The position numbers and the translations under genes are program-made. Below are positions 6,975 through 16,000 of a stretch of DNA of 21,649 nucleotides, piece by piece. Below the pieces are notes generated by a model that was not told the origin of the DNA, ran no database searches, and saw nothing but the letters and a program-made list of their open reading frames with translations. The DNA is from Ideonella sp. (lineage in GTDB: Bacteria; Pseudomonadota; Gammaproteobacteria; Burkholderiales; Burkholderiaceae_C), in NCBI GenBank assembly GCA_016721465.1, contig JADKIA010000037.1, positions 1 to 21,649 on the forward strand, in the 5' to 3' direction. Every line of letters begins with the position of its first letter. Position 1 is the stretch's first letter.

Positions 6975-7424
6975 TCAAACCATCACCGATTCGACCGGCC
7001 CGCGCAATGACCGAGGCAGCGTCGGCCCGCGGCCGAAGCGCACCCCGAGGTCCGGGCGCTGGCCCGCAAGCCCCAGCGCGGCGGCGAACGGTGAGCGCAC
7101 TGCGGGCACTTCCACCGGCTGATTCATGAAGGCGTTGCGGATACTCGGCGCCGTGGCCTGCAGCGCGAAACGCTCATAGGCGCGAACCACGACCACCCAG
7201 TGTGCCTTGTCCGCCACCTCGCCGTCTAACACCGCGATGCCTGCCGAGTTGCGCACCTGCCGCGCGAACTTGTCGTTCTCGCCCTTGGCGGTGAAGAACC
7301 AGCCGACGGCGATGTCGCCCAACCAGGTCGGGATGGCCGCGTTGCCAGAGGACACGCTGAACAGGCCTTCTCGCATTCGCTCCGCATCGGTGCCGTTGAG
7401 CTCGCCGACAGGATTGACGCGCCA
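6975..7424 (-). pseudogene. Nitroreductase-like (Acg/Tat-type) protein, C-terminal fragment
   Basis: The readable homology covers about the last 150 residues of a family near 350 residues long: GLFSVSSGNAAIPTWLG, AKGENDKFARQVRNSAGIAV, DKAHWVVVVRAYERFALQAT, AFMNQPVEVPAVR and the C-terminal RPDLGVRFGRGPTLPRSLRR-like tail. Members are FMN-binding nitroreductase-fold proteins, often with a twin-arginine signal. The FMN-binding N-terminal half is absent. The open frame continues to an ATG at 7544, but those residues are cysteine/arginine-rich and unrelated. The gene therefore appears 5'-truncated, with the plus-strand gene at 7599 beyond the breakpoint. Truncation and not a short functional protein is inferred from the missing flavin site. 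Confidence 0.65.
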
Positions 7425-7495
7425 CCGAAGGCGGCAGGCACTATGGCAACGAACTGCCGTTTCTATAGCATGACCACAGCCCGCCGTGTTCGTCT

Positions 7496-7519
7496 GCATT
7501 GAGCGTGCCCGTTCAATGC
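7496..7519. repeat. Inverted repeat GCATTGA-N10-TCAATGC
   Basis: Perfect 7-bp arms (7496-7502 and 7513-7519) between the divergent nitroreductase fragment and the plus-strand gene at 7599. The spacing (centres 17 apart) fits a dimeric repressor operator; the regulator is unknown. Confidence 0.35.
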
Positions 7520-7598
7520 GGCGACAACTTGCAATGGGGTCCATCGCCCCGATGTATCGAGGACATCGGCCCGTTCATCCGGCCCAAGGAAATCAATC

Positions 7599-7928
7599 AT
7601 GCAAGTGACCAAGACAGTTGAGGTCCCGCCGCGCCTGAAGGTTCTCGTGATGCTGGCAATGCTTCTGGAGCGGATCGAGCGCACCTCCGGGCCCGTGGGT
7701 GCCGACCAATACCGCTCCGTGGTTCGACACCTCGACAGCGAGTTGGCGGCCATCGAACAAGACGATGCCCTTGAAGCGCTGTTGCAGGTCTTCCCAGCCA
7801 TGGCTCAGGTGTACGAGAACATGCGCTATGTTCAAGCTGGGCTGTGTCGTTCATCGTTGGACGACTCGCTCTCGACAGAGCTGGCGGCCAAAGCGGCGAT
7901 TGCTAGGGCATCGCGAGGCCTGGCATGA
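7599..7928 (+). CDS. Conserved hypothetical protein, 109 residues
   Basis: A small, soluble, helical protein: MQVTKTVEVPPRLKVLVMLA, MLLERIERTSGPVGADQYR, SVVRHLDSELAAIEQDDALE, ALLQVFPAMAQVYENMRYVQ and AGLCRSSLDDSLSTELAAK. There is no signal peptide, membrane helix or metal motif. AAGGAA sits 6-7 bases before the ATG at 7599. The YENMRYVQAGLCRS segment and PEQYR-like motif resemble a hypothetical family I have seen in Burkholderiales, which favours a genuine gene. It stands alone between an inverted repeat and a gene-free stretch. Confidence 0.65.
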   Translation: MQVTKTVEVPPRLKVLVMLAMLLERIERTSGPVGADQYRSVVRHLDSELAAIEQDDALEALLQVFPAMAQVYENMRYVQAGLCRSSLDDSLSTELAAKAAIARASRGLA

Positions 7929-8186
7929 CAGCGCTCATTTGACGCGTCCAAACCTCGGCGTTCATCGGTTGCCGTTTGACTCGCGCGTGTTGCCCTGGTG
8001 ATTCGGAGGTAGGCGGGCACCCGGTCTGAGATGGGAGCGGATCTGCGCCGAAGGATGGCGACGATCGAAAGGGCGATTGCCGGCGTGCTGCGGTGAGGCA
8101 TGGCGTTTGGAGGCGTGTTGTCGAAGGGATGCCTCCATGGTGCCCATGAGGTGGCTCAATGAGCGAGCCAGTGATGCTCGCCCGCG

Positions 8187-8393
8187 CTAGCTGCCTGCAG
8201 AAAGCTGCGGTGGCAGCATCAAATCGGCGTCCACGTTCATCAGTACGCTGGCCAACGCCAGGCTGCGCCACAGCGCCTCGGGCATCTGCTGGATCGCCTC
8301 GGCCGTCTTGGCGCGCCGCACCCAGGCCACGATCTCTGCGTGCTGGCTCGGGCTCAGCAGCTTGCGGCACAACATCTCGTCCAATGTCTGCAT
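8187..8393 (-). CDS. Small conserved hypothetical protein, 68 residues
   Basis: It begins MQTLDEMLCRKLLSPSQHAE and continues IVAWVRRAKTAEAIQQMPEA and LWRSLALASVLMNVDADLML. It is soluble and helical, with no cofactor motif. Start at 8393 is preceded by AGGGGA at 7 bases (CCAGGGGAATGCCATG); the upstream extension to 8462 has no site and is arginine-rich noise. It follows the cytochrome c gene by 89 bases on the same strand. The LLSP-QHAEI-AWV pattern recurs in a small uncharacterised Comamonadaceae family, as far as I recall. Confidence 0.7.
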   Translation of the reverse strand: MQTLDEMLCRKLLSPSQHAEIVAWVRRAKTAEAIQQMPEALWRSLALASVLMNVDADLMLPPQLSAGS

Positions 8394-8482
8394 GGCATTC
8401 CCCTGGCAACCCGACACTGAGCGATGGTACCGGCTGACCGGTCCGATCCAGCGGCGGGGCATCGGACGCCCGCACCGCGAGA

Positions 8483-8830
8483 CTAACCTGCGGTGCTGCG
8501 TGCCCTGCCTTGAACCGATCGACTCGGCAGCACCTGGCCACCCGATTGTGGATCCCTGGGCTGCTCGAAGCGGTAGATGCGCTGATTGAGGTAACGGGCC
8601 ACGTCGGCGATGTCGGTGTCGCTCCAGCCCAGCGACGCCGCGTCCTGCCAGCGCCGCACCTCAAACTGCAAGCTCGCCCAGTCGACTGCCGTGCGCTTGT
8701 CGCGCCAGTGCAGCTGCGTGGTGTGGCAGCCGATGCAATGCGTCGCATAGAGCATCTCGCCACGCGACTGCGCCATGGCAAAGGGCATCAGTGCCATGGC
8801 ACCGAGCGACGCCGCGATCCATGTCCGCAT
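8483..8830 (-). CDS. Periplasmic mono-haem c-type cytochrome
   Basis: A 115-residue electron carrier. A signal peptide (MRTWIAASLGAMALMPFAMA, cleavage before Q21) leads to GEMLYATHCIGCHTTQLHW with one CxxCH haem site (Cys32, Cys35, His36). Then come VDWASLQFEVRRWQDAASLG and DTDIADVARYLNQRIYRF, the usual C-terminal helix packing on the haem. No methionine follows the haem motif, so the sixth ligand is not the usual Met; His41 in QLHW is a candidate. AGGAGG lies 6 bases before the ATG at 8830, which decides the start over 8983. It is 25 bases downstream of the small membrane protein gene and probably in its operon. The redox partner is unknown. Confidence 0.88.
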   Translation of the reverse strand: MRTWIAASLGAMALMPFAMAQSRGEMLYATHCIGCHTTQLHWRDKRTAVDWASLQFEVRRWQDAASLGWSDTDIADVARYLNQRIYRFEQPRDPQSGGQVLPSRSVQGRARSTAG

Positions 8831-8855
8831 GGTGGCCTCCTGGGGCTTGCAGGTG

Positions 8856-9017
8856 TCAGAAATAGTAGTCAGCGCGCAGTGGCACGGCGGTCGAGCCTTG
8901 TGCACGTGCCCGGGCGGCGGCCGCTTCGGCACTGGTTCGGTCGAACTGCCGGAGCTCAAACCAGAACCGTCCACCGATGGCAAAGACGATGATCAGCGTG
9001 GTGATGATGGCACCCAT
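8856..9017 (-). CDS. Small single-pass membrane protein, 53 residues
   Basis: It starts MGAIITTLIIVFAIGGRFWF, a single transmembrane helix, followed by a short charged tail (ELRQFDRTSAEAAAARARAQ, ending RADYYF). The ATG at 9017 has AGAAGG 5 bases upstream. The alternative ATG at 9050 has no ribosome site and abuts a TATAAG that could be the -10, which would leave it untranslated. It stands immediately upstream of the cytochrome c gene and may help anchor or assemble it, but that is inference from position. Confidence 0.6.
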   Translation of the reverse strand: MGAIITTLIIVFAIGGRFWFELRQFDRTSAEAAAARARAQGSTAVPLRADYYF

Positions 9018-9048
9018 GATGGCCTTCTTTCTTGAAGTGAATGTATTC

Positions 9049-9070
9049 ATCTTATAGGGAAAACCCTAGG
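9049..9070 (-). promoter_or_regulatory. Candidate -10 and overlapping TAGGG-TTTT-CCCTA repeat
   Basis: Reading the minus strand, CCTAGGGTTTTCCCTATAAG ends in a TATAAG resembling a -10. A 5-bp inverted repeat with a 4-base loop overlaps it and could be an operator. A clear -35 is not visible. It would drive the membrane protein/cytochrome operon. Confidence 0.3.
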
Positions 9071-9245
9071 CCTTCCTTGAGGCTTGACAAAGAGCAATCT
9101 CCCTAGAGTTCGACTCCCGTGAACGGCGTCGCGATCTGCGAGGTCCCGGCCGCCACTCGCTGCCATCCCGGCCACGCGTTGCAGCGCACGGTGCTGCATG
9201 GCCCAGCGCACAGACCCCGCACCCGGCACTCGCTACGATCCCCTC

Positions 9246-10907
9246 ATGTGCTGGCGTTCCCTGGTTGCCTACCTGATGTTCGCGGTCGCGATGGGCAGCC
9301 CGCAGTCGTTCGCCGCGACCAAGCCGCAGACGGTATGCACCATCACCGTCAATTCCGCGGACGAGAAGGACATGTTCCGCCGCCACCTGCCTGCCGCCAA
9401 GTACCGCTTTGTCGAACTCGTGGAGCCGGGTCGGCCCGACTGGCTGGCCTCGGCGTGTCGCGAGCAGGTGAGTTGCGACACGCTCATCATCTCGGGCCAC
9501 TACGACGGTGGCAACGAGTTCTTCTCGGATCAGCTGGAGGCGCGCGAATTTCTGCCCGTGGCGGAGCTTGAACGCGTGTCGTGCAGCGATTCGTGTCCGG
9601 GACTGTTCTCTCAGCTCAAAGAGGTCTACCTCTTCGGCTGCAACACCCTGAACCCGAGCCCGCAGAGCAGCGCAACGGTGGAGGTGGTGCGCAGCCTGGT
9701 GCGCGAAGGGCGGTCGCCCCAGCAGACCGAACGGCACCTGCAGGCCTCGAGCGCGGCGCACGGCGAGAGCAGCCTCGAGCGCATGCGCCAGATCTTCAAG
9801 GACGTGCCCGTCATCTACGGCTTTTCGTCGGTGGCGCCGCTGGGCCCGGTGGCAGCGTCCGCCTTGGGCCGCTACTTCGCCGCGACCGGTGCGCGCGAGA
9901 TCGGCGAGGGACGCGCCAACAGCCGCCTGCTCGGTTACTTCGCCCCCTTCTCGCTGGCCATGGCGCGCGGCATGACCGACGACGATCCGCATGCCGGTGT
10001 GCGGCGCGACATGTGTCGTTTCGCCGACGATCGCCTGTCCGATGCGAACAAGCTGGGCTTCATCCACGAGCTGCTGCAACGGCCCACCGCCGACGCCTGG
10101 ATGTACATCGACCGCATCCAGCGACAGGCCACGGCGCTCGCCGACCCTGCGCGGCGGACACCCGAGGTGGCTCGCGTGCTGGACGAGATCGCACACGACA
10201 CCGCCGCCCGTGCGCGTCTTCTCGGCCAAGCGAGCCGGGTCGAGCAGGCCGCCGTGCGCACACGCGTGCTCAATGTGGCGCGCGACCTGGGCTGGCTCTC
10301 GGAAGATGAACGCTGGGCTGAACTCGCGCTGATGCTGGCAGACCTGCAGGCCCGCAAGGTGGTGGGCACCGACGAGGTGAACCTGGCCTGCACGCTGAAC
10401 CAGGACCACGACCTCGAAGGTGCCTTCAATCGGCGCGTCGTGCCCGGCAGCCCCGAAAACGATGCGGCGCACACCGCCATGCGCGCCTGCCTGGGCAGCA
10501 CCGAGGCGCACCTGCGCATGCTGGACGCGATGGTCAGCTCGAACGAGGCCGACGTGCAGGTCGCGCGCACGTACCTGCGGCATCGACCACTCACCGACAC
10601 CACCGAATTGCGCCGGGTGGCCGAGGGCATCGCCGGCATGCCAGCGTCCGAGGCCCAGGTGCACGCGCTGGAAGCCTTGGGCCGCCACTACCTCTCCGAC
10701 CGCGACATCCTGGACCGCCTGGTCCGGCTGTTTTCGGAGACAAGCTCCTGGTCCGTGCAAGCCGCGATCGCGGGCATCTTGGTGCGTGCCGACCGTGCCT
10801 CGATTGCCAGCCAGCAACTCCTGGCCACCTTGCAGGGCCAGCGGCGGCCCTCGCCGCCAGGGGACAACATGATCGACGCGCTGGTGCACCGCCTGCAATC
10901 GCCCTGA
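9246..10907 (+). CDS. Exported clan CD (caspase/CHAT-like) peptidase-fold protein, paralogue 1
   Basis: A 553-residue protein. The signal peptide is MCWRSLVAYLMFAVAMGSPQ with likely cleavage after SFA. The first ~135 mature residues alternate strand and helix: TVCTITVNSADEK, YRFVELV, DWLASACR, CDTLIISGHYDGGNEFF (His85) and LKEVYLFGCNTL (Cys132). A His after one hydrophobic strand and a Cys after the next, about 47 residues apart, is the dyad layout of clan CD peptidases. Six cysteines (31, 71, 77, 113, 117, 132) are shared with the paralogue, and some could form disulfides in the periplasm. Then FKDVPVIYGFSSVAPLG, DPHAGVRRDMCRFAD and a helical HEAT-like C-terminus (DVQVARTYLRHRPL, SVQAAIAGILVRAD). 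The ATG at 9246 is chosen for the signal peptide; no Shine-Dalgarno, but TACGAT ends 6 bases before it. Peptidase activity is inferred, not shown. Confidence 0.85.
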   Translation: MCWRSLVAYLMFAVAMGSPQSFAATKPQTVCTITVNSADEKDMFRRHLPAAKYRFVELVEPGRPDWLASACREQVSCDTLIISGHYDGGNEFFSDQLEAREFLPVAELERVSCSDSCPGLFSQLKEVYLFGCNTLNPSPQSSATVEVVRSLVREGRSPQQTERHLQASSAAHGESSLERMRQIFKDVPVIYGFSSVAPLGPVAASALGRYFAATGAREIGEGRANSRLLGYFAPFSLAMARGMTDDDPHAGVRRDMCRFADDRLSDANKLGFIHELLQRPTADAWMYIDRIQRQATALADPARRTPEVARVLDEIAHDTAARARLLGQASRVEQAAVRTRVLNVARDLGWLSEDERWAELALMLADLQARKVVGTDEVNLACTLNQDHDLEGAFNRRVVPGSPENDAAHTAMRACLGSTEAHLRMLDAMVSSNEADVQVARTYLRHRPLTDTTELRRVAEGIAGMPASEAQVHALEALGRHYLSDRDILDRLVRLFSETSSWSVQAAIAGILVRADRASIASQQLLATLQGQRRPSPPGDNMIDALVHRLQSP

Positions 10908-10966
10908 CCTGCGATCGCTTACAGCAGCGTCGAGCACAACGGCGCCGCATGTGAAACACTGGGTTC

Positions 10967-12652
10967 ATGCGGCTCCCCCGACTTGCCCTGACTCGATTGC
11001 GCTTGGTCAACCTGGCGGCCACGGTCGCCTGCCTGGCGGCGGCCTGGGCCACGGGCGCCGTTGCCGCACCGAAGACCGTTTGCACCGTCACCATCAACTC
11101 GTCCGACGAGAAAGAGGTGTTGCAGCGTCACCTGCCGCGTGGCGACTACCGCTTCGTCGAATTGGTGCAGCGCGGGCAGGCGGACTGGTTGGCGTCGGCC
11201 TGCCAGCGCGGCGTCACCTGTGACGCGCTCGTCATCTCCGGCCACTTCGACGACGGCACCGAGTTCTACACCGACCGCTTCGACGACCGCGAATTCCTCA
11301 CCATGCACGAGTTGCAGCAGGCCTCGTGCAGCACTTCCTGCAGCGGCCTGTTCGCCCAGCTGAAGGAGGTGTACCTGTTCGGCTGCAACACGCTGAAGTC
11401 CGAACCGCGCCATGTGGCCACGGCCGAGCTGGCGCGCAGCCTTGTGCGCTCGGGCCAGAAGCCGGCCGATGCCGACCGCTTGTCCGCCTTGTTGAGCGAA
11501 CGCTATGGCCAGAGCAACCGCGACCGGCTGCGCCATGTGTTCAAGGATGTGCCGGTGCTGTACGGCTTTTCGTCGAAGGCGCCATTGGGTCGCACCGCAG
11601 GGCCTCTTCTCGAACGTTATTTCCAGACCGCCCCTGCGGGTGAGATCGCAAGCGGCCGCGCGAGCCCCACGCTGCTGAACCTGTTCGGGCCGAGCTCGAT
11701 GATCGCCGTGCCCGGCCTGACCGAGGCCGACCCCCATGCCAGCTTCCAGCACGACATGTGCCGCCTGGCGGACAAGCAACCCTCGGACGCGCAAAAGCTC
11801 GGCTTCGTGCACGAGGTGCTGCAGCGCGACATGACCGAGGTGCGCATGTTCCTCGATCACCTCGAACGTTATGCGAGTTCGCTCGGTCCGGCGCAGCAGC
11901 TGCAGCCCAAGGTGGCGGCGGCACTGGCCGCCATCGAAACCGATTTCCCCACCCGCGATCGCTATCTGCAGTTTGCGCGCGATGCCGACGAGGCGTCCGT
12001 GCACACGCGCATGATGGCGCTGGCCCAGACCTTGGGCTGGCTATCGGCCGAGCAGGCCCAGGCAGAGTTCGTGCGCATGCTGGCCGATCGCATGGCCCGC
12101 GGCTCGCTGGGCAAGAACGAGGTCGATCTGGTCTGCTCGAGCCATTCCGAGCGGGCGATGGATCTGGCGGGCCAGGTGCTGGCCACCGGTGCCGCCAAGC
12201 CGGATCAGGTGGCGCACTCGGCCGTGCTGGCTTGCCTGGGCAGCGCGCAGGCCCACCAGCGCACCGTCCAGGCGCTCACCAGCTCGCGCGACAGCGACGT
12301 GGTCGTCGCCCAGACCTACCTGCGCCACCGACCGCTGGCCGATGTGGGCGAGCTGCGATCCGTGGCCTCGGGCATTGCGCGCATGACGGCGGCAGCGGCG
12401 CAGGTGCGCGCCCTCGAAACCCTGGCACGGCAACGCCTGGCCGACCCGCAGAGCCTGCTGGAGATCGCCCGTCTGTTCCCGCTGGCGCGATCGCTCGAAG
12501 TGCAACGCGCGATCGCCGGCATCCTGATCCGGTCTGACACACAGATGCTGGCGCGGGCCGATCTGGCACGTTCCCTGCGCCAGCATCGCCTGAAGTCACC
12601 GACCGGCAGCGACGTGATCGACGTGCTGATCCGGTTGCTCCAGGCCACCTGA
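10967..12652 (+). CDS. Exported clan CD (caspase/CHAT-like) peptidase-fold protein, paralogue 2
   Basis: A 561-residue paralogue of the preceding gene, 59 bases downstream on the same strand. The signal peptide (LRLVNLAATVACLAAAWATG, cleavage near AVA-A) is followed by KTVCTVTINSSDEKEV, YRFVELVQRG, DWLASACQ, CDALVISGHFDDGTEF with His93, SCSTSC, and LKEVYLFGCNTL with Cys140. FKDVPVLYGFSSKAPLG, DPHASFQHDMCRLAD and the helical tail with DVVVAQTYLRHRPLADVGEL and EVQRAIAGILIRSD all align with paralogue 1. Both members keep the His/Cys pair and six cysteines, while signal peptides and linkers have diverged, as expected for an old tandem duplication under selection. The ATG at 10967 has no Shine-Dalgarno. 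A GC-rich hairpin follows the stop. The target is unknown; the adjacent RTX protein is a candidate by position only. Confidence 0.85.
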   Translation: MRLPRLALTRLRLVNLAATVACLAAAWATGAVAAPKTVCTVTINSSDEKEVLQRHLPRGDYRFVELVQRGQADWLASACQRGVTCDALVISGHFDDGTEFYTDRFDDREFLTMHELQQASCSTSCSGLFAQLKEVYLFGCNTLKSEPRHVATAELARSLVRSGQKPADADRLSALLSERYGQSNRDRLRHVFKDVPVLYGFSSKAPLGRTAGPLLERYFQTAPAGEIASGRASPTLLNLFGPSSMIAVPGLTEADPHASFQHDMCRLADKQPSDAQKLGFVHEVLQRDMTEVRMFLDHLERYASSLGPAQQLQPKVAAALAAIETDFPTRDRYLQFARDADEASVHTRMMALAQTLGWLSAEQAQAEFVRMLADRMARGSLGKNEVDLVCSSHSERAMDLAGQVLATGAAKPDQVAHSAVLACLGSAQAHQRTVQALTSSRDSDVVVAQTYLRHRPLADVGELRSVASGIARMTAAAAQVRALETLARQRLADPQSLLEIARLFPLARSLEVQRAIAGILIRSDTQMLARADLARSLRQHRLKSPTGSDVIDVLIRLLQAT

Positions 12653-12664
12653 GCGCCCCAAGGT

Positions 12665-12694
12665 CGCCGCCATGCGGCGCCCGTCCCCCGTGGG
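12665..12694 (+). terminator. GC-rich double hairpin after the peptidase-like pair
   Basis: CGCCGC-CAT-GCGGCG (12665-12679) is followed closely by CCCC-CGT-GGGG. Both stems are perfect but no T-run follows, so termination strength is uncertain. Confidence 0.35.
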
Positions 12695-12857
12695 GCTCAA
12701 GCAAAGTGGCAAGAGCCCGGCGCGGCCTGACCAAGCGCAGGCGCTGCAAAACGCGCAGCCCGTGAACTGCGTCGCAAAGCTCGCATCGCGGGCCGCGACA
12801 CGGTGTGCCGACTTCACGACCACGCCGGACCGCGAGGCGGACAATGGCCGCGTTGAA

Positions 12858-12938
12858 AAGGCAAAACCATCGAAATGGTGGTGACGCAAAGCCACGGGCC
12901 TAAGTGAACGTCAGTTCATACGGTAGCCGGGTTGCCAG
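12858..12938 (+). promoter_or_regulatory. c-di-GMP-I (GEMM) riboswitch
   Basis: The conserved core is nearly complete: GGCAAAACCATCGAAATGGT (12860-12879) gives the 5' strand of P1 and the capped hairpin ACCAT-CGAA-ATGGT. Next come GACGCAAAGCC (12883-12893), ACGGGCCTAAG, the second hairpin GAAC-GTCA-GTTC (12906-12917), ACGGTAGCCGGG, and TTGCC closing P1 with GGCAA. The G before CAAA (12861) and the A in GCAAAG match positions reported to contact c-di-GMP; the cGAMP-selective Geobacter variants carry A at the first. It lies 75 bases before the start codon of the RTX gene, the only gene it can control here. Confidence 0.92.
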
Positions 12939-12941
12939 GAT

Positions 12942-12956
12942 CTCCAGCCGCTGGAG
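12942..12956 (+). promoter_or_regulatory. Hairpin in the riboswitch expression platform
   Basis: CTCCAG-CCG-CTGGAG is a perfect 6-bp stem 5 bases after the riboswitch P1, followed by TGGTCTTGCCTTGTTC, moderately T-rich. It may be the terminator that ligand binding toggles. The sequence does not show whether c-di-GMP turns the gene on or off. Confidence 0.45.
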
Positions 12957-13012
12957 TGGTCTTGCCTTGTTCAATGACCGCCGAGCACTTGCTTGGCCCA
13001 TTGGAGAGCGCC

Positions 13013-16000
13013 ATGACCCAGTACACCGGCACCCCCGGCAACGACAACCTCACCGGCAGCCCGGCGGCCGACACGCTGGACGGTGGCGCGGGTGCCGACA
13101 CCATGGCGGGCCTGGCGGGCAACGATGTCTACATGGTCGACGACCCGGGCGACGTGGTCGTGGAGGCCGCTGGGGCAGGCACCGACCGCATCAACGCCAC
13201 ACTGAGCTTCTCGCTGCCTGCCAACGTCGAAGACCTTTGGCTGGTCGGCGTGGCCAGCACCTCGGGCACGGGCAACGGCCTGGACAACGTGATGTGGGGC
13301 AACGGCGCTGCCAATGTGCTGACGGGCCTGGCCGGCAACGACGTGCTCGATGGCGGCGCTGGCGCCGACACCCTGGTCGGTGGCAGCGGTGACGACACCT
13401 ATTGGGTGGACGACGCGGGCGACAACGTGGTCGAACTCGCCGGCGAAGGCAACGACACGGTCAAGTCGACGCTGGCGAGCTACACCCTCGGTGCGCAGGT
13501 GGAGAACCTGGTGCTGCTGCCAGGCGCGGGCAACCTGCAAGGCACGGGCAACGCGCTCGACAACGTGCTGACCGGCAATGAGGGCAACAACGTGCTGGTC
13601 GGCGCCGCAGGCAACGACACCCTGGATGGCGGTGCTGGTGCCGACGCGATGTCCGGTGGCGCCGGCAACGACAGCTACCGCGTCGACGACGCCGGCGATG
13701 TCGTGAGCGAGCAAAGCGGCGAAGGCAGCGATACCGTCACCTCCACACTGGCGAACTACACGTTGCCCGCCAACGTCGAAGACCTCAACCTCGGCAGCAG
13801 CTACAGCGACACCAGCGCCCTGAACGGAACCGGCAATGCGCTGGACAATACACTGCGCGGCAACAGCGGCGCCAACGTGCTGGTGGGCGGTGGCGGCAAC
13901 GACATGCTGGTGGGCGGCAGCGGCAACGACACCCTCACCGGAGGCACCGGCAACGACGTGTTCTACCTGTCCACCACCGACACCGGCACGGACACCATCA
14001 CCGACCTCGAATCCGGCGACCTGATCGAGGTCTGCGGTGCCAACTTTTCTGGCATGGTGACCGTGGGCAACGGCGCGACCGCACAGGATGGCGATGTGCA
14101 GGTGTTCAGCTCGGGTGGGCAGACCATCCTGTACATCGGCCTGGACGCGGCGCCGGGCGCCGACCTGCAGATCGTGCTCAACGGCAGCCACGCGGCCGGC
14201 AATTTCCAGCCGCACGGATTCGACCTGGTCTACGACACCAACCACGCACCCACACCCAATGGCGCCTTGCCGGCCCAGCAGGTGACCGAGAACACGGCCT
14301 TCGCGTTCCATCTTCCCGCCAATGCCTTCGTCGACCCCGATGGCGATGCCATCACCTACAGCCTGTCGCTGTTCGACATCGACTGGGGCTACGTGGCCCT
14401 GCCCGCTTGGCTGCAATTCAACGCAGCAACCGGAAATCTGAGCGGCACGCCGAGCCATGCCGACATCGGCATGCTCACGTTGATCGTGTCCGCCACGGAC
14501 TCGCATGGGGCCACCACCGATGCCAGCTTCGAGCTGTCGGTCCAGGCCACGCCTGCACCGCCGCGTCCCGCGCCGACCGTGAGCTTCAGCGACGACACCC
14601 CGGGTGTGGCGCCGGGGCCGATCACCTTCTTCCTGGCCTTCAGCGAGGCCGTCACTGGCCTGACGCTCGACGACTTCGTGGTCGGCAACGGCACGCTGTC
14701 TGCGCTCTCGGGCAGCGGCAGCAACTACTCGGTCAGCGTGGTGCCCGCCAGCGGCATCGAGGGCCCGGTGGAGCTGAGCCTCAAGGCGGCGGCCGTCAGC
14801 AACGACGGCGGCGTGACCAACGCCCTGGCCAGCGCCGCGCCGCAACCCGTGGACACCCGTGGTCCATCGGTGGTCGACTTCTCGGCACGGCACGACGCGG
14901 CAGGCACCGATGTGAAGGGCGACCTGGTGTTCCTGTTCAGCGAAGCCATCCGGCCCGGCACCGGCACGGTGCTGCTGAAGGACGCCGCGGGCGCCACCGT
15001 GGAGGCCTTCCCTGTGGCGACCAGTTCGCACGTGTTCATCTCCGGCTCGGTGCTGGCACTCGACCCCAGCGCGAATCTCGCCTACAGCTCGACGCTCAGC
15101 GTGGAATTTGCCGCGGGCACGGTGCTCGATCTGCTGGGCAACGCCTGCGCGCCTCAAAGTGGTCTGAGCTTCACGACCCAGGCCGCGCCCGACACCACAC
15201 CACCCACGCTCGCCCTGGCCAGCAACCAGGCGGGCCTGGCTTCGGGCGAGAGCGCCACGCTCACGATCTTGCTGAGCGAAAGCGCCACGGACTTCGGCGC
15301 CAACGACATCACCGTCAGTGGCGGCACGCTGTCCAACTTCAACGGCAGCGGCAGCCACTACAGCGCCACCTTCAACCCCGCAGCCAACAGCGTGACCGAA
15401 GCCGTGATCAGCGTGGCCAGCGGGCGTTTCACCGACGCTGCAGGCAATGCCAACGCCGATGGCGCGGACGCCGACAACACGCTGCACATCAGGGTGGACA
15501 CCCAAGCTCCCGTCGCCCTGACCTTTTCACCGGCGGACGAGGCCGCCGACGTTTTGCCAAGGTCCGAGATGAGCATCGGCTTCAGCGAAGCCGTGCAGCG
15601 CGGCGCGGGCAGCGTTCAATTGAAGACCGCAGCCGGCGCCGTGGTGGAGAGCTTCGATGCCGCGACGAGCCCCCGGCTCAGTGTCAACGGCAACACGCTG
15701 ATCGTGCGGCCGACGCTCGACCTGCTCGGCGGCACCGACTACCGGCTCGAGGTGTCGAGCGGATCGGTGAAAGACCTGGCCGGCAACGGCTACGGCGGCA
15801 CCAGCGCCTACAACTTTGCCGTGGCCGTCCATTCGCTGGTGGGCACAGCGCTGGCCGACCATTTGATCGGCACGGCCGGCGTGGACCAACTCACGGCCCT
15901 GGCCGGCGACGACAGGCTCGACGGGGGCCAAGGCAACGATCGGCTGGATGGCGGCGCGGGCATCGACCTGGCCGTGTTCAGTGCAGCGCGCCAGTCGGCC

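Noticed and set aside
7929..8186. Gene or RNA between the 109-residue protein and the 68-residue protein
   Set aside because: Short frames only, no ribosome sites; a GAGGCAT/ATGCCTC pair is too loose to call a structure.
9075..9121. MerR-family metal-responsive promoter (TTGACA ... CCTAGAGTTCGACTCC)
   Set aside because: The half-sites match in only about 6 of 9 positions, the -35/-10 spacing is wrong on both strands, and no merR or metal gene adjoins.
9066..10937. 623-residue minus-strand ORF
   Set aside because: Antisense shadow of the exported peptidase-like gene: rich in Arg, Gly and His, no motif, no ribosome site.
13082..13913. CRISPR-like array
   Set aside because: The repeats are about 92 codons long, in frame and diverged, coding for RTX modules.
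12971..15505. 844-residue minus-strand ORF
   Set aside because: Antisense of the RTX gene; open only because of GC-rich repetitive codons.
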